The notes: generated from the sequence alone by a model not told the origin. Shown: positions 36,201-44,984, counted from the stretch's first letter. The stretch: DNA of 64,000 nt from Lentibacillus jeotgali (GCF_000224785.1 NZ_AGAV01000005.1:248001-312000); one strand, 5' to 3'. A program made the numbers and translations.

Positions 36201-36305
36201 AAATTTGTGACAACTTGAGCGGGGAAATTGTGAACTTGAGCTGATTTTGTGACAGTTTGGGCCGAAATATGTCTATTCGAGCCAAATCTGTGACATCTTA
36301 AGCCG
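36201..36305. repeat. Five tandem degenerate repeats with 21-nt spacing
   Basis: The C of the AGC/GGC core falls at 36220, 36241, 36262, 36282 and 36303, steps of 21, 21, 20 and 21. Each unit reads roughly TTGTGAC..CTTGAGCC. They occupy the gap between the convergent GrpB-like and MFS genes. No gene or terminator is seen there. Confidence 0.75.
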
Positions 36306-36325
36306 ACTTTAATCAGACTGACATT

Positions 36326-37567
36326 CTAGCCTGAAATCCGCTCCTCCTTTTGCGGTTGTTTCATAATGGTGGCCATGAGGAATACTCCGGCCATCCCCAA
36401 CACTAAAAACCCCAGACTCATAATATACCCCGGAACAACCCCTCCAATCGTGATAGCGGCACCGCCGATAATCATCATACTCTGTTCCATAAAACTGTCG
36501 ATTGCCAGATAGGAACTGCGCTGGGAATCAGGGGTGAGCTCTGCAAGCAAGCTTTGCCGCACTGGAACAAGAATAAGTTCCCCGAGTGAAATCAGTACCA
36601 TAAAGCTAATCAGAAGTGATGGTCTGACCGTAAAACTCAGTAAAGCGTAACTGACGACATAAATAGTCATGCCATAAATTAACCTGCTATAATCGGAAGT
36701 GCGTCTGATCAGCCAGGTCACCAGACTCACCGCAAATACGACAATCAGCGTGTTCTCAGCCTGCAGGATGCCAGTCATATTGATCCCATTAATGGAAAAC
36801 GAGCCGAACCAGGTTGTTTCTGTCATGTTTTTTTCCAGGTTAACCGCAATATAGTTCGTCAAATGACTTTCAAGTGATAGGACAAGCATTGAGGCGATCA
36901 TGAATATCATAAAGGTGCGATCCTTGAAAACGGATTGGTAATTGCTCAGGATCGAAGTGCGCTCCATAGCGGTTCCACCTATTTCGGCTTTTACAAACGT
37001 TTCATCGATGAAAAGTAGCGTCACAAGACCGGAAACTATCGTAACTGCCGCAACCGTCAGAAACAAATAAAAATGATAGTCTTCAAACAGGAAGGCTCCG
37101 GTTATGCTGCCGATCGCCATAGCCAGGTTGGTAACCCAGTACTGGACAGTGAACACAAAATTTCGCTCTTTTTTACGGACAAGGTCAAAAATCATCGCCG
37201 TTGATACAGGAATGTACAGTCCGCTGAAAAACATGTTGATCATAAACAGTACGAAACTGATGTATGGTATGACAGCCCACGGTGAGTTAATAAATGCAAT
37301 CGCTAGAAACGAGACCCCCATCGCAATTTCGGATGAAACTAACAATTTTTTTCGGCCAATCTGATCCGACACATAACCACCGAGGAATCCCCCAACTATT
37401 CCAGAAGAAATAACCAGCATTACAAGAATTCCTGTGATTTTTGCTCCGACAAGCTGGGTGAAATAGATAGCTATGAACGGCATGATGGTCGTGATTGCTA
37501 TGGTGGTGGCAAATTGCAGATACAGACGTATTTTAATGGAACGATGGAGCAGACGGAACTGACGCAT
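36326..37567 (-). CDS. MFS transporter
   Basis: A 413-aa major facilitator protein with twelve hydrophobic spans and the loop 2-3 motif GGYVSDQIGRKKLL. The layout suggests a DHA1-type drug or metabolite efflux carrier; the substrate is unknown. The ATG follows a taggaggt site. No regulator gene is adjacent. There is a repeat array rather than a clear terminator after its stop codon. Confidence 0.87.
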   Translation of the reverse strand: MRQFRLLHRSIKIRLYLQFATTIAITTIMPFIAIYFTQLVGAKITGILVMLVISSGIVGGFLGGYVSDQIGRKKLLVSSEIAMGVSFLAIAFINSPWAVIPYISFVLFMINMFFSGLYIPVSTAMIFDLVRKKERNFVFTVQYWVTNLAMAIGSITGAFLFEDYHFYLFLTVAAVTIVSGLVTLLFIDETFVKAEIGGTAMERTSILSNYQSVFKDRTFMIFMIASMLVLSLESHLTNYIAVNLEKNMTETTWFGSFSINGINMTGILQAENTLIVVFAVSLVTWLIRRTSDYSRLIYGMTIYVVSYALLSFTVRPSLLISFMVLISLGELILVPVRQSLLAELTPDSQRSSYLAIDSFMEQSMMIIGGAAITIGGVVPGYIMSLGFLVLGMAGVFLMATIMKQPQKEERISG

Positions 37568-37817
37568 TGAAAGTACCTCCTAAGTACCAAATAGGCGGAG
37601 CGCCTAGCTTGCTTTTTTGAATTGTTATCCGACCGATTGATTAATCAATTATTATAGGCTAATAGTTTCTTTATCGCAACGAATATAGGATTTTTTCTGG
37701 AAATATCGAATTAGGAATGGGGAGATCTATAGCTCTGCATTAATTTGCCGCGCAGTAGAGAAATGATAAAGGTCACATTTCAAACAAAGTAAACCCCCGT
37801 AGGAGAGGAAAGCGAAC

Positions 37818-37922
37818 ATGGAACTGACATTAAAAAACAATCAGAAGGTAAACGTGCGTCCTTTTCGCCGCGATGAATTTGTAGCGATTCAGTGTTTGAA
37901 TAAAATAGATTGCATTCAATAA
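37818..37922 (+). pseudogene. N-terminal fragment of a GNAT acetyltransferase
   Basis: A 34-codon frame with an aggagaggaa site reads MELTLKNNQKVNVRPFRRDE-FVAIQCLN and then stops. VRPFRRDEF is typical of the first strand and helix of GNAT proteins. The remainder is missing and a perfect hairpin follows at once, so a truncated gene is the simplest reading. The surrounding 474-bp gap (37568-38041) holds nothing else recognisable. Confidence 0.55.
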
Positions 37923-37958
37923 GTCTCCATAACCGTTCTAAGAATGGATATGGAGACT
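37922..37958. terminator. Hairpin after the GNAT fragment
   Basis: AGTCTCCATA and TATGGAGACT form a perfect 10-bp stem with an inner CCGTTCT/AATGG pairing; the T-run is poor, so termination is uncertain. Confidence 0.45.
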
Positions 37959-38041
37959 AATTCTGATATTTGGCCAACATCCTTGTATTAAAATATTCCA
38001 ATATTCCTGCTATAATGGATATAAATGAATGGAGGATCGAC

Positions 38042-38428
38042 ATGCGAATTAAAATCACAAGTGTATTTGTAGAAGATCAGGAGAAAGCGCTGCAATTTTA
38101 TACGGAAGTTCTCGGATTCCAGAAAAAGATGGACATGCCGGCAGGGGATTTTAAGTGGCTGACTGTCGTATCACCGGAAGAGCCTGATGGGGTTGAATTG
38201 CTTCTGGAGCCAAATGAAAATGATGCTGCAAAGACTTATCAAAAAACAATATATGAAGAAGGGATTCCAAGCACATCATTTGTCGTCGATGATATTCACG
38301 CGGAATATGACCGCCTGAAAAGGCAAGGTGTGGAATTTTCGATGGAACCGACTGAAACAGGACCGATCACGTTTGCGATTTTTGATGATACGTGCGGCAA
38401 CTTGATTCAAATCTCACAGGCCCGATGA
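38042..38428 (+). CDS. VOC-superfamily protein (glyoxalase-like)
   Basis: A 128-aa single-module VOC protein: VFVEDQEKALQFYTEVLGF, then LLLEPNEND, STSFVVDDIHAEYDRL and ITFAIFDDTCGNLIQI. This is the beta-alpha-beta3 pattern of glyoxalase, bleomycin-resistance and dioxygenase proteins. ATG 38042 follows tggagga; upstream in-frame codons lack a ribosome site. The substrate is not predictable. It may be co-transcribed with the flavin oxidase gene 34 bp downstream. Confidence 0.86.
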   Translation: MRIKITSVFVEDQEKALQFYTEVLGFQKKMDMPAGDFKWLTVVSPEEPDGVELLLEPNENDAAKTYQKTIYEEGIPSTSFVVDDIHAEYDRLKRQGVEFSMEPTETGPITFAIFDDTCGNLIQISQAR

Positions 38429-38462
38429 AGGATAAGCTAAAAACAATTGGGGGAATGTATTC

Positions 38463-39845
38463 ATGAAGGGGACACAAGCGAACACAAAACTGGTGGAAGA
38501 ATTGCAGCAAGCTCTGGCAAAAGAACGTGTGACCACCAATGAGACGATGCTGGAGCAGCACAGCTCGGATGAATCATATCACACACCGCATTTGCCGGAT
38601 ATTGTTGTATTTCCTGAAAATGTCGATGAAGTGAGTGAGACAGTTAAACTGGCAAGTCAGTACGATGCACCGGTTGTGCCATATGGGTACGGGTCCAGCT
38701 TGGAGGCCAATGTCATTCCGGAGCATGGTGGTGTCGTGATTGATTTTGGCAATATGAACAAGGTACTGGAGGTACGCCAGGATGATTTCCTTGTTAAGGT
38801 ACAGCCGGGTGTCACCCGTTCACAGCTGGAAAAAGAATTGAAAAAGTACGGCCTGTTTTTCACAGTCGATCCCGGCGCAGATGCAACACTCGGAGGCATG
38901 GCAGCTACTAACGCAAGCGGGACAACATCGGTTAAATACGGCATTATGCGGGATAATGTACGTGATATGGAAGTTGTGTTGGCAGATGGCACGATCATAC
39001 ATACCGGCAGCATGGCAGCGAAATCGTCGTCCGGTTATAACTTGAACGGACTTTTCATTGGTTCGGAAGGGACACTGGGATGCTTTACTGAACTGACCTT
39101 GAAAGTCATTGGAATCCCTGAGCACATTATGGCCGCCAGGGCGGAATTTTCCAGTGTGGATGATGCGGTCGATGCCGTCATTGCCATCATGCAGGCCGGG
39201 ATCCCAATCGCTCGCGTGGAATTGGTGGATGAAGAATCGATTAAGCAAATGAACCGGTACAGTGAAACAGATTATAGTGAAGTACCGACATTATTCCTGG
39301 AATTGCATGGCAATGAACCAGGCCTGAAGCATGATATCGCATTCATGGAAGAAATCGTCAGTGATATGCGCTGCCGGCAGATTGAATTCGAAACGGAAAC
39401 CGCTGGACGCAACAAACTTTGGGAAGCCCGGCATAACGCGGCCTATGCATTTATTCACAATCATCCGGGCAGAAAACAGATGGTCACCGATGTCTGTGTG
39501 CCGATTTCCGAGCTGGCCGGTGCGGTTAAAGATGCACGGGGAGCTATTGGCGAATCAGGACTTTCCGGTGGAATTGTCGGCCACGTCGGTGATGGGAACT
39601 ATCATATTCTTCTGATGCTTGACCCGGATAATCCGGATGATATTGAGCGTGCGAACCAAGTGAACGAGCGGATTGTCAGTTATGCACTTGAGCGGGGAGG
39701 TACCTGCACCGGTGAACATGGTGTCGGTACCGGTAAGCAAAAATATCAAGGGCGCGAACATGGTGAGGCGCTTCGTGTCATGCGCAGAATCAAGCAGGCA
39801 CTCGATCCTGAAGGTCTTTTGAATCCAGGAAAAATTATAGATTGA
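38463..39845 (+). CDS. FAD-binding oxidase of the D-lactate/glycolate dehydrogenase (GlcD) family
   Basis: A 460-aa VAO-fold flavoprotein. The FAD domain has PYGYGSSLEANVIP, then DPGADATLGGMAATNASGT (in part) and YNLNGLFIGSEGTLG; the C-terminal domain has HVGDGNYH and GGTCTGEHGVGTGK, the conserved metal/substrate motifs of D-lactate dehydrogenase and glycolate oxidase subunit GlcD. It probably oxidises a D-2-hydroxy acid and passes electrons to a quinone or cytochrome. No GlcE or GlcF partner lies nearby, which favours a single-subunit D-lactate dehydrogenase. Confidence 0.9.
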   Translation: MKGTQANTKLVEELQQALAKERVTTNETMLEQHSSDESYHTPHLPDIVVFPENVDEVSETVKLASQYDAPVVPYGYGSSLEANVIPEHGGVVIDFGNMNKVLEVRQDDFLVKVQPGVTRSQLEKELKKYGLFFTVDPGADATLGGMAATNASGTTSVKYGIMRDNVRDMEVVLADGTIIHTGSMAAKSSSGYNLNGLFIGSEGTLGCFTELTLKVIGIPEHIMAARAEFSSVDDAVDAVIAIMQAGIPIARVELVDEESIKQMNRYSETDYSEVPTLFLELHGNEPGLKHDIAFMEEIVSDMRCRQIEFETETAGRNKLWEARHNAAYAFIHNHPGRKQMVTDVCVPISELAGAVKDARGAIGESGLSGGIVGHVGDGNYHILLMLDPDNPDDIERANQVNERIVSYALERGGTCTGEHGVGTGKQKYQGREHGEALRVMRRIKQALDPEGLLNPGKIID

Positions 39846-39851
39846 CTTAAA

Positions 39852-39879
39852 GCGGAAACCTTGGTACAAGGTTTCCGCA
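39852..39879 (+). terminator. Hairpin after the flavin oxidase gene
   Basis: GCGGAAACCTTG and CAAGGTTTCCGC form a perfect 12-bp stem with a very short loop. There is no T-run, so it may be a weak terminator or a 3' stabiliser. Confidence 0.45.
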
Positions 39880-40026
39880 GATACTCGATCGAAGCGAATA
39901 CCGTAAATTCCTGCATAAGCTTAGCCCGCTGTCTGATTAAAAAATGGATCTGTATCAATTCTCAGCATAGTTTGATAAACTAAAAGGAATAAAAGCCTGC
40001 CGGCGACAGAATGGTGGTGATTTAGA

Positions 40027-40905
40027 ATGGGGTCTTTACTTGCTGATTATGCGTGGTATGAACTGGTTAGCCCCTTAACGCTAATTGCTGCGTTGCTACT
40101 TGGTTATTGGTATGGAAGAACAGTTATTAAATCACCTCATTATAATGTGACAAACAGGCATAAGACGTATTTTGTCACAGCGGTTATTTTATTCTATTTA
40201 GTGGAAGGATCACCATTTTCTCTGGCTGCCGATGATTATTTAGTCAGTGCGTTGATATTCCAGTTGTCTGTGATGGCTTTTGTTGTGGCTCCGTTATTTA
40301 TCTTGAGTCTGCCGAGGGAGTATTTGAAAGTCTTTTTTTGGCGTCACAGACGGTCAATAGTTGCCAGATTTCTGTTTGCGCATCCATGGCCGCTGGCAGT
40401 CATCTTTAATGGCCTGGTCACGGTTTTCCTTATCCCATCAGTTTTTAATGTCATTACCGGAAATGCGCTGTTGCAGTTTCTTTATGAAGTGCTACTGGTG
40501 ATGTTCGCCCTTCTCACATGGTGGATAATCATTCAGCCGTCCAGGGAAATAGCCGATCACAGCTATTTCTTGCGCGTTGCCTATGTATTTTTTACTGCAT
40601 TGTTTTTGATGCCGATTGGTATTTTTATGCTGGTCATACAGGATCCGATGTATACTTCCTACACAGCTGCTTCAGGCGAGCTGATTCCTGTGCTGACGGC
40701 TGTTTATGACCAGCAGCTGGCAGGAGGCGTTCTGAAATTCGTGCAGTTGTCCAGCTACTCGGTCGCTCTGTTTTATCTACTTAAAATGTGGGGATTGCAT
40801 GAGGAAGAAAATGAAGGCAAAGTTGATGATAATACGCGGGTGGTTCAAGGTGTTGTCATTAAATTGAATGAGCACAATAGACGAAATAAAGGAAAAAAAC
40901 GATAA
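40027..40905 (+). CDS. ctaG: CtaG-like cytochrome c oxidase assembly membrane protein
   Basis: A 292-aa protein with about seven membrane spans and the CtaG (caa3 type) pattern: an early WYGR loop, LAADDYLVSALIFQLSVMAF in part, FLFAHPWPLAVIFN, and DPMYTSY. In B. subtilis CtaG is needed for caa3 oxidase formation and is encoded with ctaCDEF. Here it stands alone, about 9 kb from a quinol oxidase operon and with no caa3 genes in view. A tggtggtga site precedes the ATG. Confidence 0.85.
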   Translation: MGSLLADYAWYELVSPLTLIAALLLGYWYGRTVIKSPHYNVTNRHKTYFVTAVILFYLVEGSPFSLAADDYLVSALIFQLSVMAFVVAPLFILSLPREYLKVFFWRHRRSIVARFLFAHPWPLAVIFNGLVTVFLIPSVFNVITGNALLQFLYEVLLVMFALLTWWIIIQPSREIADHSYFLRVAYVFFTALFLMPIGIFMLVIQDPMYTSYTAASGELIPVLTAVYDQQLAGGVLKFVQLSSYSVALFYLLKMWGLHEEENEGKVDDNTRVVQGVVIKLNEHNRRNKGKKR

Positions 40906-40911
40906 AGCAAA

Positions 40912-40950
40912 CAAAAAAAGCTTGCAGAACAATCATCTGCAAGCTGTTTT
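40912..40950. terminator. Bidirectional terminator between ctaG and the metE-like gene
   Basis: AGCTTGCAGA (40919-40928) and TCTGCAAGCT (40936-40945) form a perfect stem flanked by an A-run and GTTTT. Confidence 0.82.
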
Positions 40951-40954
40951 GTCA

Positions 40955-42061
40955 TTATCCCCAGACTTCTTTTGCCGTATCTACTACGAATTTCAGTTTA
41001 CTCCATTGCTGTTCTTCAGTGAGCTCGTTACCGTGATGAGTGGAAGCGAATCCGCATTGCGGGCTCAGGCACAGCTGATTAAGCGGAACATATTCTGATG
41101 CCTTGTTGATGCGGGCCACCACGTCATTTTTGTTTTCCAATTTACCCGATTTAGATGTTACCACACCGAGTACAACGCGCGGTCCATCTTCCGGTATGTA
41201 ATTGAGTGGATTGAATCCGCCTGAACGCTCATCATCATACTCTAGGAAAAATCCATCCACATTCCCTTTGGCAAACAGTTTTGGGGCAATACGATCGTAA
41301 CTGCCCTCAAATGCCCAGGTCGAGCGGTAGTTGCCGCGGCATAGGTGCACTGTAATAGTTAGATCGTCCGGTTTCTTTGCCAGGCTCTCATTCAGGACAC
41401 GGACGGCCAGATCAATCAGATAATCACGTTCATCACCTGTGTCTTCATTCCACGGGACACTGTCGGCTGCAAGCCCTGCAATGTATACATCATCAAACTG
41501 CAGATAGCGCAGGCCCGCGTCGTAAAATGCCTGGACTGCTTCTTGGTATGTTTGAATAATATCTTCTGCATACTTCTCCAGGTCCTGGTAAATGTCAGGG
41601 TTTCTAATTCCATCATTAAAAAACATATTCGGACTTGGGATGGCAAATTTTATGGCAGATCGTCCGTCCACGATATCAATCAGATCTTTAACATCCTTGA
41701 GAAACGGATGGTCCGAATTAAAGGAAATGTCACCTGAATTCCTGACGTTATATTTTTCCGCCTCTCTGCCTTTAAAGGCATAACCATGTTCAGGGACATA
41801 GCCTTCAAACCCATTCAGATGCTCCATGAAATCAAGATGGAACCATGTGCGGCGAAACTCACCATCCGAAACTGCCTGCAGGCCCGCTTCAATCTGCTTG
41901 TCGACAATCCGTTTGATTTCTTCATTTTCCACGTCACGTAACTGGTCAGCAGAAATAGTGCCATTTTTAAATTCATCTATCGTCTCATGCAGCCGGTCAG
42001 GACGCAGCAGGCTTCCAACGTGGTCGGCGCGAAATGGTGCTTTTGTTACAGTTTTAGTCAT
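40955..42061 (-). CDS. Cobalamin-independent methionine synthase family protein (YxjG/YxjH-like)
   Basis: A 368-aa protein equivalent to the catalytic C-terminal domain of MetE. Zinc ligands are visible in TVHLCRGN (His-x-Cys) and LSPQCGFAST; the start has FRADHVGSLLRP. It resembles the B. subtilis YxjG/YxjH pair. The enzyme transfers a methyl group to a thiol such as homocysteine; the methyl donor is uncertain for short forms. ATG 42061 is better spaced from agaggga than ATG 42067. A SAM riboswitch in the leader confirms a methionine-related role. Confidence 0.92.
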   Translation of the reverse strand: MTKTVTKAPFRADHVGSLLRPDRLHETIDEFKNGTISADQLRDVENEEIKRIVDKQIEAGLQAVSDGEFRRTWFHLDFMEHLNGFEGYVPEHGYAFKGREAEKYNVRNSGDISFNSDHPFLKDVKDLIDIVDGRSAIKFAIPSPNMFFNDGIRNPDIYQDLEKYAEDIIQTYQEAVQAFYDAGLRYLQFDDVYIAGLAADSVPWNEDTGDERDYLIDLAVRVLNESLAKKPDDLTITVHLCRGNYRSTWAFEGSYDRIAPKLFAKGNVDGFFLEYDDERSGGFNPLNYIPEDGPRVVLGVVTSKSGKLENKNDVVARINKASEYVPLNQLCLSPQCGFASTHHGNELTEEQQWSKLKFVVDTAKEVWG

Positions 42062-42114
42062 TTTCATTCCCTCTTTCTTTTAAAATTTCAAGATTACTGA
42101 ATCAATACCAGAAC

Positions 42115-42266
42115 GTAAAAAACCTCTTCATATAAGAAGAGGTTTGAAATTCACGCTCATCGCTCTTCTTATCTGTAAGCATTATGCTTTCTGGAATTAG
42201 CACAGCCAGTCATAGACCGATGCTGAGGCTTCTAAGGGCCAGTCCCTCCACCTCTCTGGATAAGAA
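42115..42266 (-). promoter_or_regulatory. SAM-I (S-box) riboswitch with terminator
   Basis: The minus strand carries the S-box blocks in order: TTCTTATCCAGAGAGGTGGA, GGGACTGGCCC, GAAGCCTCAGCA, GTGCTAATTCCA and GATAAGAAGAG, which closes P1 against the first block. It is followed by the terminator AAACCTCTTC...GAAGAGGTTTTTT (42115-42146). SAM binding frees the terminator to form and shuts off the methionine synthase gene. The other part of the gap (42267-42459) is empty apart from the next gene's promoter region. Confidence 0.95.
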
Positions 42267-42459
42267 TGTTTTAATTCAGTTTATGAGTTTAGTATATAGA
42301 ATACACTTTTTATTATTGAATGTCAAGGGGGAATTTTCAAAAAAGTAAGTTGGGTTGTTATGTTACAATAATTGAGACTACTTTCGATACAAATGAGTGG
42401 ATACATTTAATTTAAAATTGTTCATGTGTTTTGAGTGTTATAAAAAAAGGGGGGGTTCC

Positions 42460-43386
42460 ATGTTCTATGCTTACATCATGATGCTTTTCGTGGTGATTTT
42501 TTATGCGGGGAATATTCTGACTGGAAGGGCTATTAATGAATTGCCGCCATTCACGATTGCGTTTTTCCGTCTCGTGGTGGCGTTTATTGTAATGCTACCT
42601 TTTGGGCTGCGTAGCGGGTGGCAATATCGCCATAAGTTTTTGGAATATAAAAAGCCGTTTATGATTATGACATTGACGGGGATTACGTTTTTCAACACGT
42701 TTATTTATGGTGCACTACAGTTTACAACGTCAACGAATGTGTCGGTACTTGAAACAGTTATTCCCGTTGTGACAGTTGTGCTAAGTGCCATCCTTTTAAA
42801 AGAGAGACTCCGAAACGTGCAATTACTCGGCGTGCTCATATCGCTATTGGGAGCTGTCTGGGTCGTTCTGGGCGGCAACGTTTTTTCGCTTGCCAGCATG
42901 GACTGGAATATTGGTGATGCCATTATGATTGGTGCAATCGGATCGTGGGCGGTTTATTCAATTTTGGTGAAAAAATATATGCATTTGTTTCCGCAATTTG
43001 GGGCTCTTTTCGTGATGAGCGGAATTTCCGTTGCCATGCTGCTTCCTATTGTGATAGTGGAATGGTTCATCACAGGAATGCCGAATGAACTAGCCACATT
43101 GGGGAACTTGGCAGGAATTGCTTATCTCGGAATTTTCCCATCGTTTATCGCGCTTATTTTTTATAATCGTGCTGTCGGGGAGCTGGGTGCTTCGCAAACT
43201 TCAATATTTTTAAACCTCCTGCCAGTGGTTACGATGATCGGAGCATACTTTTGGCTTGATGAAACCATCACACTGATGAAAATTGGCGGGGCTTTGGCTG
43301 TCATTTTTGGAGTCATACTGACAACAAAAAAGCGTAGAGCATCTGCCGTGACAAACATGCGGCAAACCGCTGAAAATGTGGATTAG
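42460..43386 (+). CDS. DMT-family (EamA) transporter
   Basis: A 308-aa protein with ten hydrophobic spans in two EamA repeats. The first has FFRLVVAFIVMLPFG and TTSTNVSVLETVIPV; the second has FPSFIALIFYNRAVGELGAS. The family exports or imports amino acids and other small metabolites; the substrate is unknown. ATG 42460 follows an agggggggt site; upstream in-frame starts lack one. It ends in a basic tail (TKKRRAS) on the inside. Confidence 0.88.
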   Translation: MFYAYIMMLFVVIFYAGNILTGRAINELPPFTIAFFRLVVAFIVMLPFGLRSGWQYRHKFLEYKKPFMIMTLTGITFFNTFIYGALQFTTSTNVSVLETVIPVVTVVLSAILLKERLRNVQLLGVLISLLGAVWVVLGGNVFSLASMDWNIGDAIMIGAIGSWAVYSILVKKYMHLFPQFGALFVMSGISVAMLLPIVIVEWFITGMPNELATLGNLAGIAYLGIFPSFIALIFYNRAVGELGASQTSIFLNLLPVVTMIGAYFWLDETITLMKIGGALAVIFGVILTTKKRRASAVTNMRQTAENVD

Positions 43387-43443
43387 ATCTGTCCAAATTG
43401 CTTAAACTATTAGAACGATTATGAGTGACAGAGGAGTGAAATC

Positions 43444-43713
43444 ATGGCGTTAAATGGACAGATTTTAAGTGGTGAGTTTGACCCGAAAGCTGAAGCATTT
43501 ATATTGCAAAAGGTGAAGCATTTATCTACCGAAACGATCCTTAACGAAAACCAGCTGAACGCGCTTCTCGATTATTTGACTAAAAGTAGACGAGAAAAAG
43601 ATGGACAAGTCCTGACATTATATGATCAAGTACTTGTCCGTTTAAATCGTAACGAAGTTGAGCAATTTATAAGTGATCTTGATACAATCAAGTCCCGGCT
43701 TCAGTATGTCTGA
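43444..43713 (+). CDS. Small hypothetical protein (89 aa)
   Basis: A gaggag site and ATG 43444 open an 89-aa frame. The product is soluble and helical, with evenly spaced Leu (LNENQLNALLDYLTKSRRE in part; VLVRLNRNEVEQFI), suggesting a small helical bundle. I do not recognise the family. It lies 57 bp after the transporter gene on the same strand and converges on a Spo0E-like gene only 8 bp away, with no terminator between them. Confidence 0.6.
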   Translation: MALNGQILSGEFDPKAEAFILQKVKHLSTETILNENQLNALLDYLTKSRREKDGQVLTLYDQVLVRLNRNEVEQFISDLDTIKSRLQYV

Positions 43714-43721
43714 TTCAATTA

Positions 43722-43904
43722 TCACCCGGTAAGCTTAAAATCTCCGGTGCTTTTATACATGTTTAAAAGTTTGTCAAGTTGTTGACTGCACTTTATTGTC
43801 TTTTGATCTGTTAATCCATATGTCAATCCCGTTTCAATCATTTCTCTTTTTTTGATAAGTATTGCCATTTCCAACCCCGATTGTTTTGCTTCAAAAGCTT
43901 CCAT
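43722..43904 (-). CDS. Spo0E-like aspartyl-phosphate phosphatase
   Basis: A 60-aa protein from ATG 43904. It has the Spo0E pattern: an initial helix with IKKREMIETG, a turn YGLTDQKTI, then SQQLDKLLNMY. Spo0E-type proteins remove the phosphate from Spo0A~P, through the SQELD motif region, and so delay sporulation. The family typically has 45-85 residues, so this is complete. A longer reading frame to 44183 exists but reads as non-coding upstream of the ATG. The adjacent region is a hairpin repeat and the sirtuin gene. Confidence 0.85.
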   Translation of the reverse strand: MEAFEAKQSGLEMAILIKKREMIETGLTYGLTDQKTIKCSQQLDKLLNMYKSTGDFKLTG

Positions 43905-44047
43905 CCTACTATTTCCACCTTTCAAAAAATGTAAAATTATCGGGACCTTTGACTTAAAACGCGCACAAAAACTATTATGCCCATTGCTGATATGAAACGC
44001 AACAGTTTCTACAAAGAAAGTCATAATATTACATAATACGACATAAC

Positions 44048-44090
44048 TTATCATCGGGGGAAAGCCCCCCACTGATAAAAGCTTCATTTC
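44048..44090. repeat. Interspersed hairpin repeat, variant copy
   Basis: TTATCA-TCGGGGG pairs with CCCCCCACTGATAA, followed by AGCTTCATTTC. It resembles the hairpin elements at 24207 and 34093 in the CCCACTGA part and the 3' TTCA-rich tail, but it lacks the TTCTGTTCA lead. It overlaps the end of the sirtuin gene and may terminate it. Confidence 0.5.
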
Positions 44091-44790
44091 AGGTGTCCCA
44101 CTCCTCCAGTACGCCACCGATTTCTCTTGAATGGATGACCTCATCAGCAAATTTGTCAGATTCAGTCGGATCTCGGTTGACAATTACCAGCCTGGCGCCA
44201 TTTTCCTTGGCAATCAGCGGGAATTGATTGGCCGGTGTGACACTTAATGAAGACCCCAATACAATAAACAGGTCGGCTTTCTCGGACTCGGCAAGTGCCA
44301 ATTGGAAAGCATCCTGTGGCAGCATTTCTCCGAACAGTGTGATGGAAGGCCGTAAAATACCGCCGCATGCGCAGTAGTATTCCTGATCCACATATTCTTC
44401 GCTCCTATATTCGTCCCCGCACGATTGGCAGTGTAATTTTGTCAATGTACCATGAAGTTCGGCAACATTTTGACTGCCAGCCTCCTGATGAAAACCATCG
44501 ACATTTTGCGTAATGATCGACTGGATGAGCCCTTGGTTTTCCCAATCTGCTAAAATATGGTGTCCTTTATGCGGTTTATAATCCTTTACATTAAGTACTC
44601 GCGTCCGGTAAAACTCGATAAATTCATCTACATTATTGTTTAAAGCCTCAGTGCTGGCAATCTTGCTTGGATCTTTTTGGTTCCACAATCCCTGGTTGGC
44701 TGAGCGAAAATCGGGTAGACCGCTTTCCGTCGACATGCCTGCACCGGTGAAAACAACCGCATGATTCGATTCGTTTAGCCAATGTTTCAT
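44089..44790 (-). CDS. Sir2-family NAD-dependent protein deacylase
   Basis: A 233-aa sirtuin: NAD motifs FTGAGMSTESGLPDFRS and TQNVDGFHQEAG with the catalytic His in AELHGT, a zinc-binding Cys4 (CQSCG ... CACGG) and the GSSLSVTPANQFP element. It removes acetyl or other acyl groups from lysines using NAD. ATG 44790 lies ten bases after gaaggagg; the upstream ATG is too close. It is monocistronic. The substrate class (acetyl versus longer acyl) is not evident. Confidence 0.92.
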   Translation of the reverse strand: MKHWLNESNHAVVFTGAGMSTESGLPDFRSANQGLWNQKDPSKIASTEALNNNVDEFIEFYRTRVLNVKDYKPHKGHHILADWENQGLIQSIITQNVDGFHQEAGSQNVAELHGTLTKLHCQSCGDEYRSEEYVDQEYYCACGGILRPSITLFGEMLPQDAFQLALAESEKADLFIVLGSSLSVTPANQFPLIAKENGARLVIVNRDPTESDKFADEVIHSREIGGVLEEWDT

Positions 44791-44984
44791 GATCGTCATA
44801 CCTCCTTCATTGACCCTTATGGAAAATGTATCACTTGTTTCGATCGTTCACAATTGATTTATCCCTGGTTAGGCTGACGATGTAATTTTCGACGTGCAGC
44901 GTTTAGCTTCTCTTTATACCTGTAATCGTAACAAATCCCGTTTTGGAGGCATGGTAAAAAATATTTTTTCAGGGTGTCCCCTTT

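Noticed and set aside
36201-36305. Possible CRISPR array
   Set aside because: The units are only about 21 bases, are directly adjacent without unique spacers, and are too divergent; no cas genes are present.
43905-44183. Upstream extension of the Spo0E-like frame
   Set aside because: The extension overlaps the sirtuin gene and a hairpin repeat and its residues do not look coding; ATG 43904 gives a normal family length.
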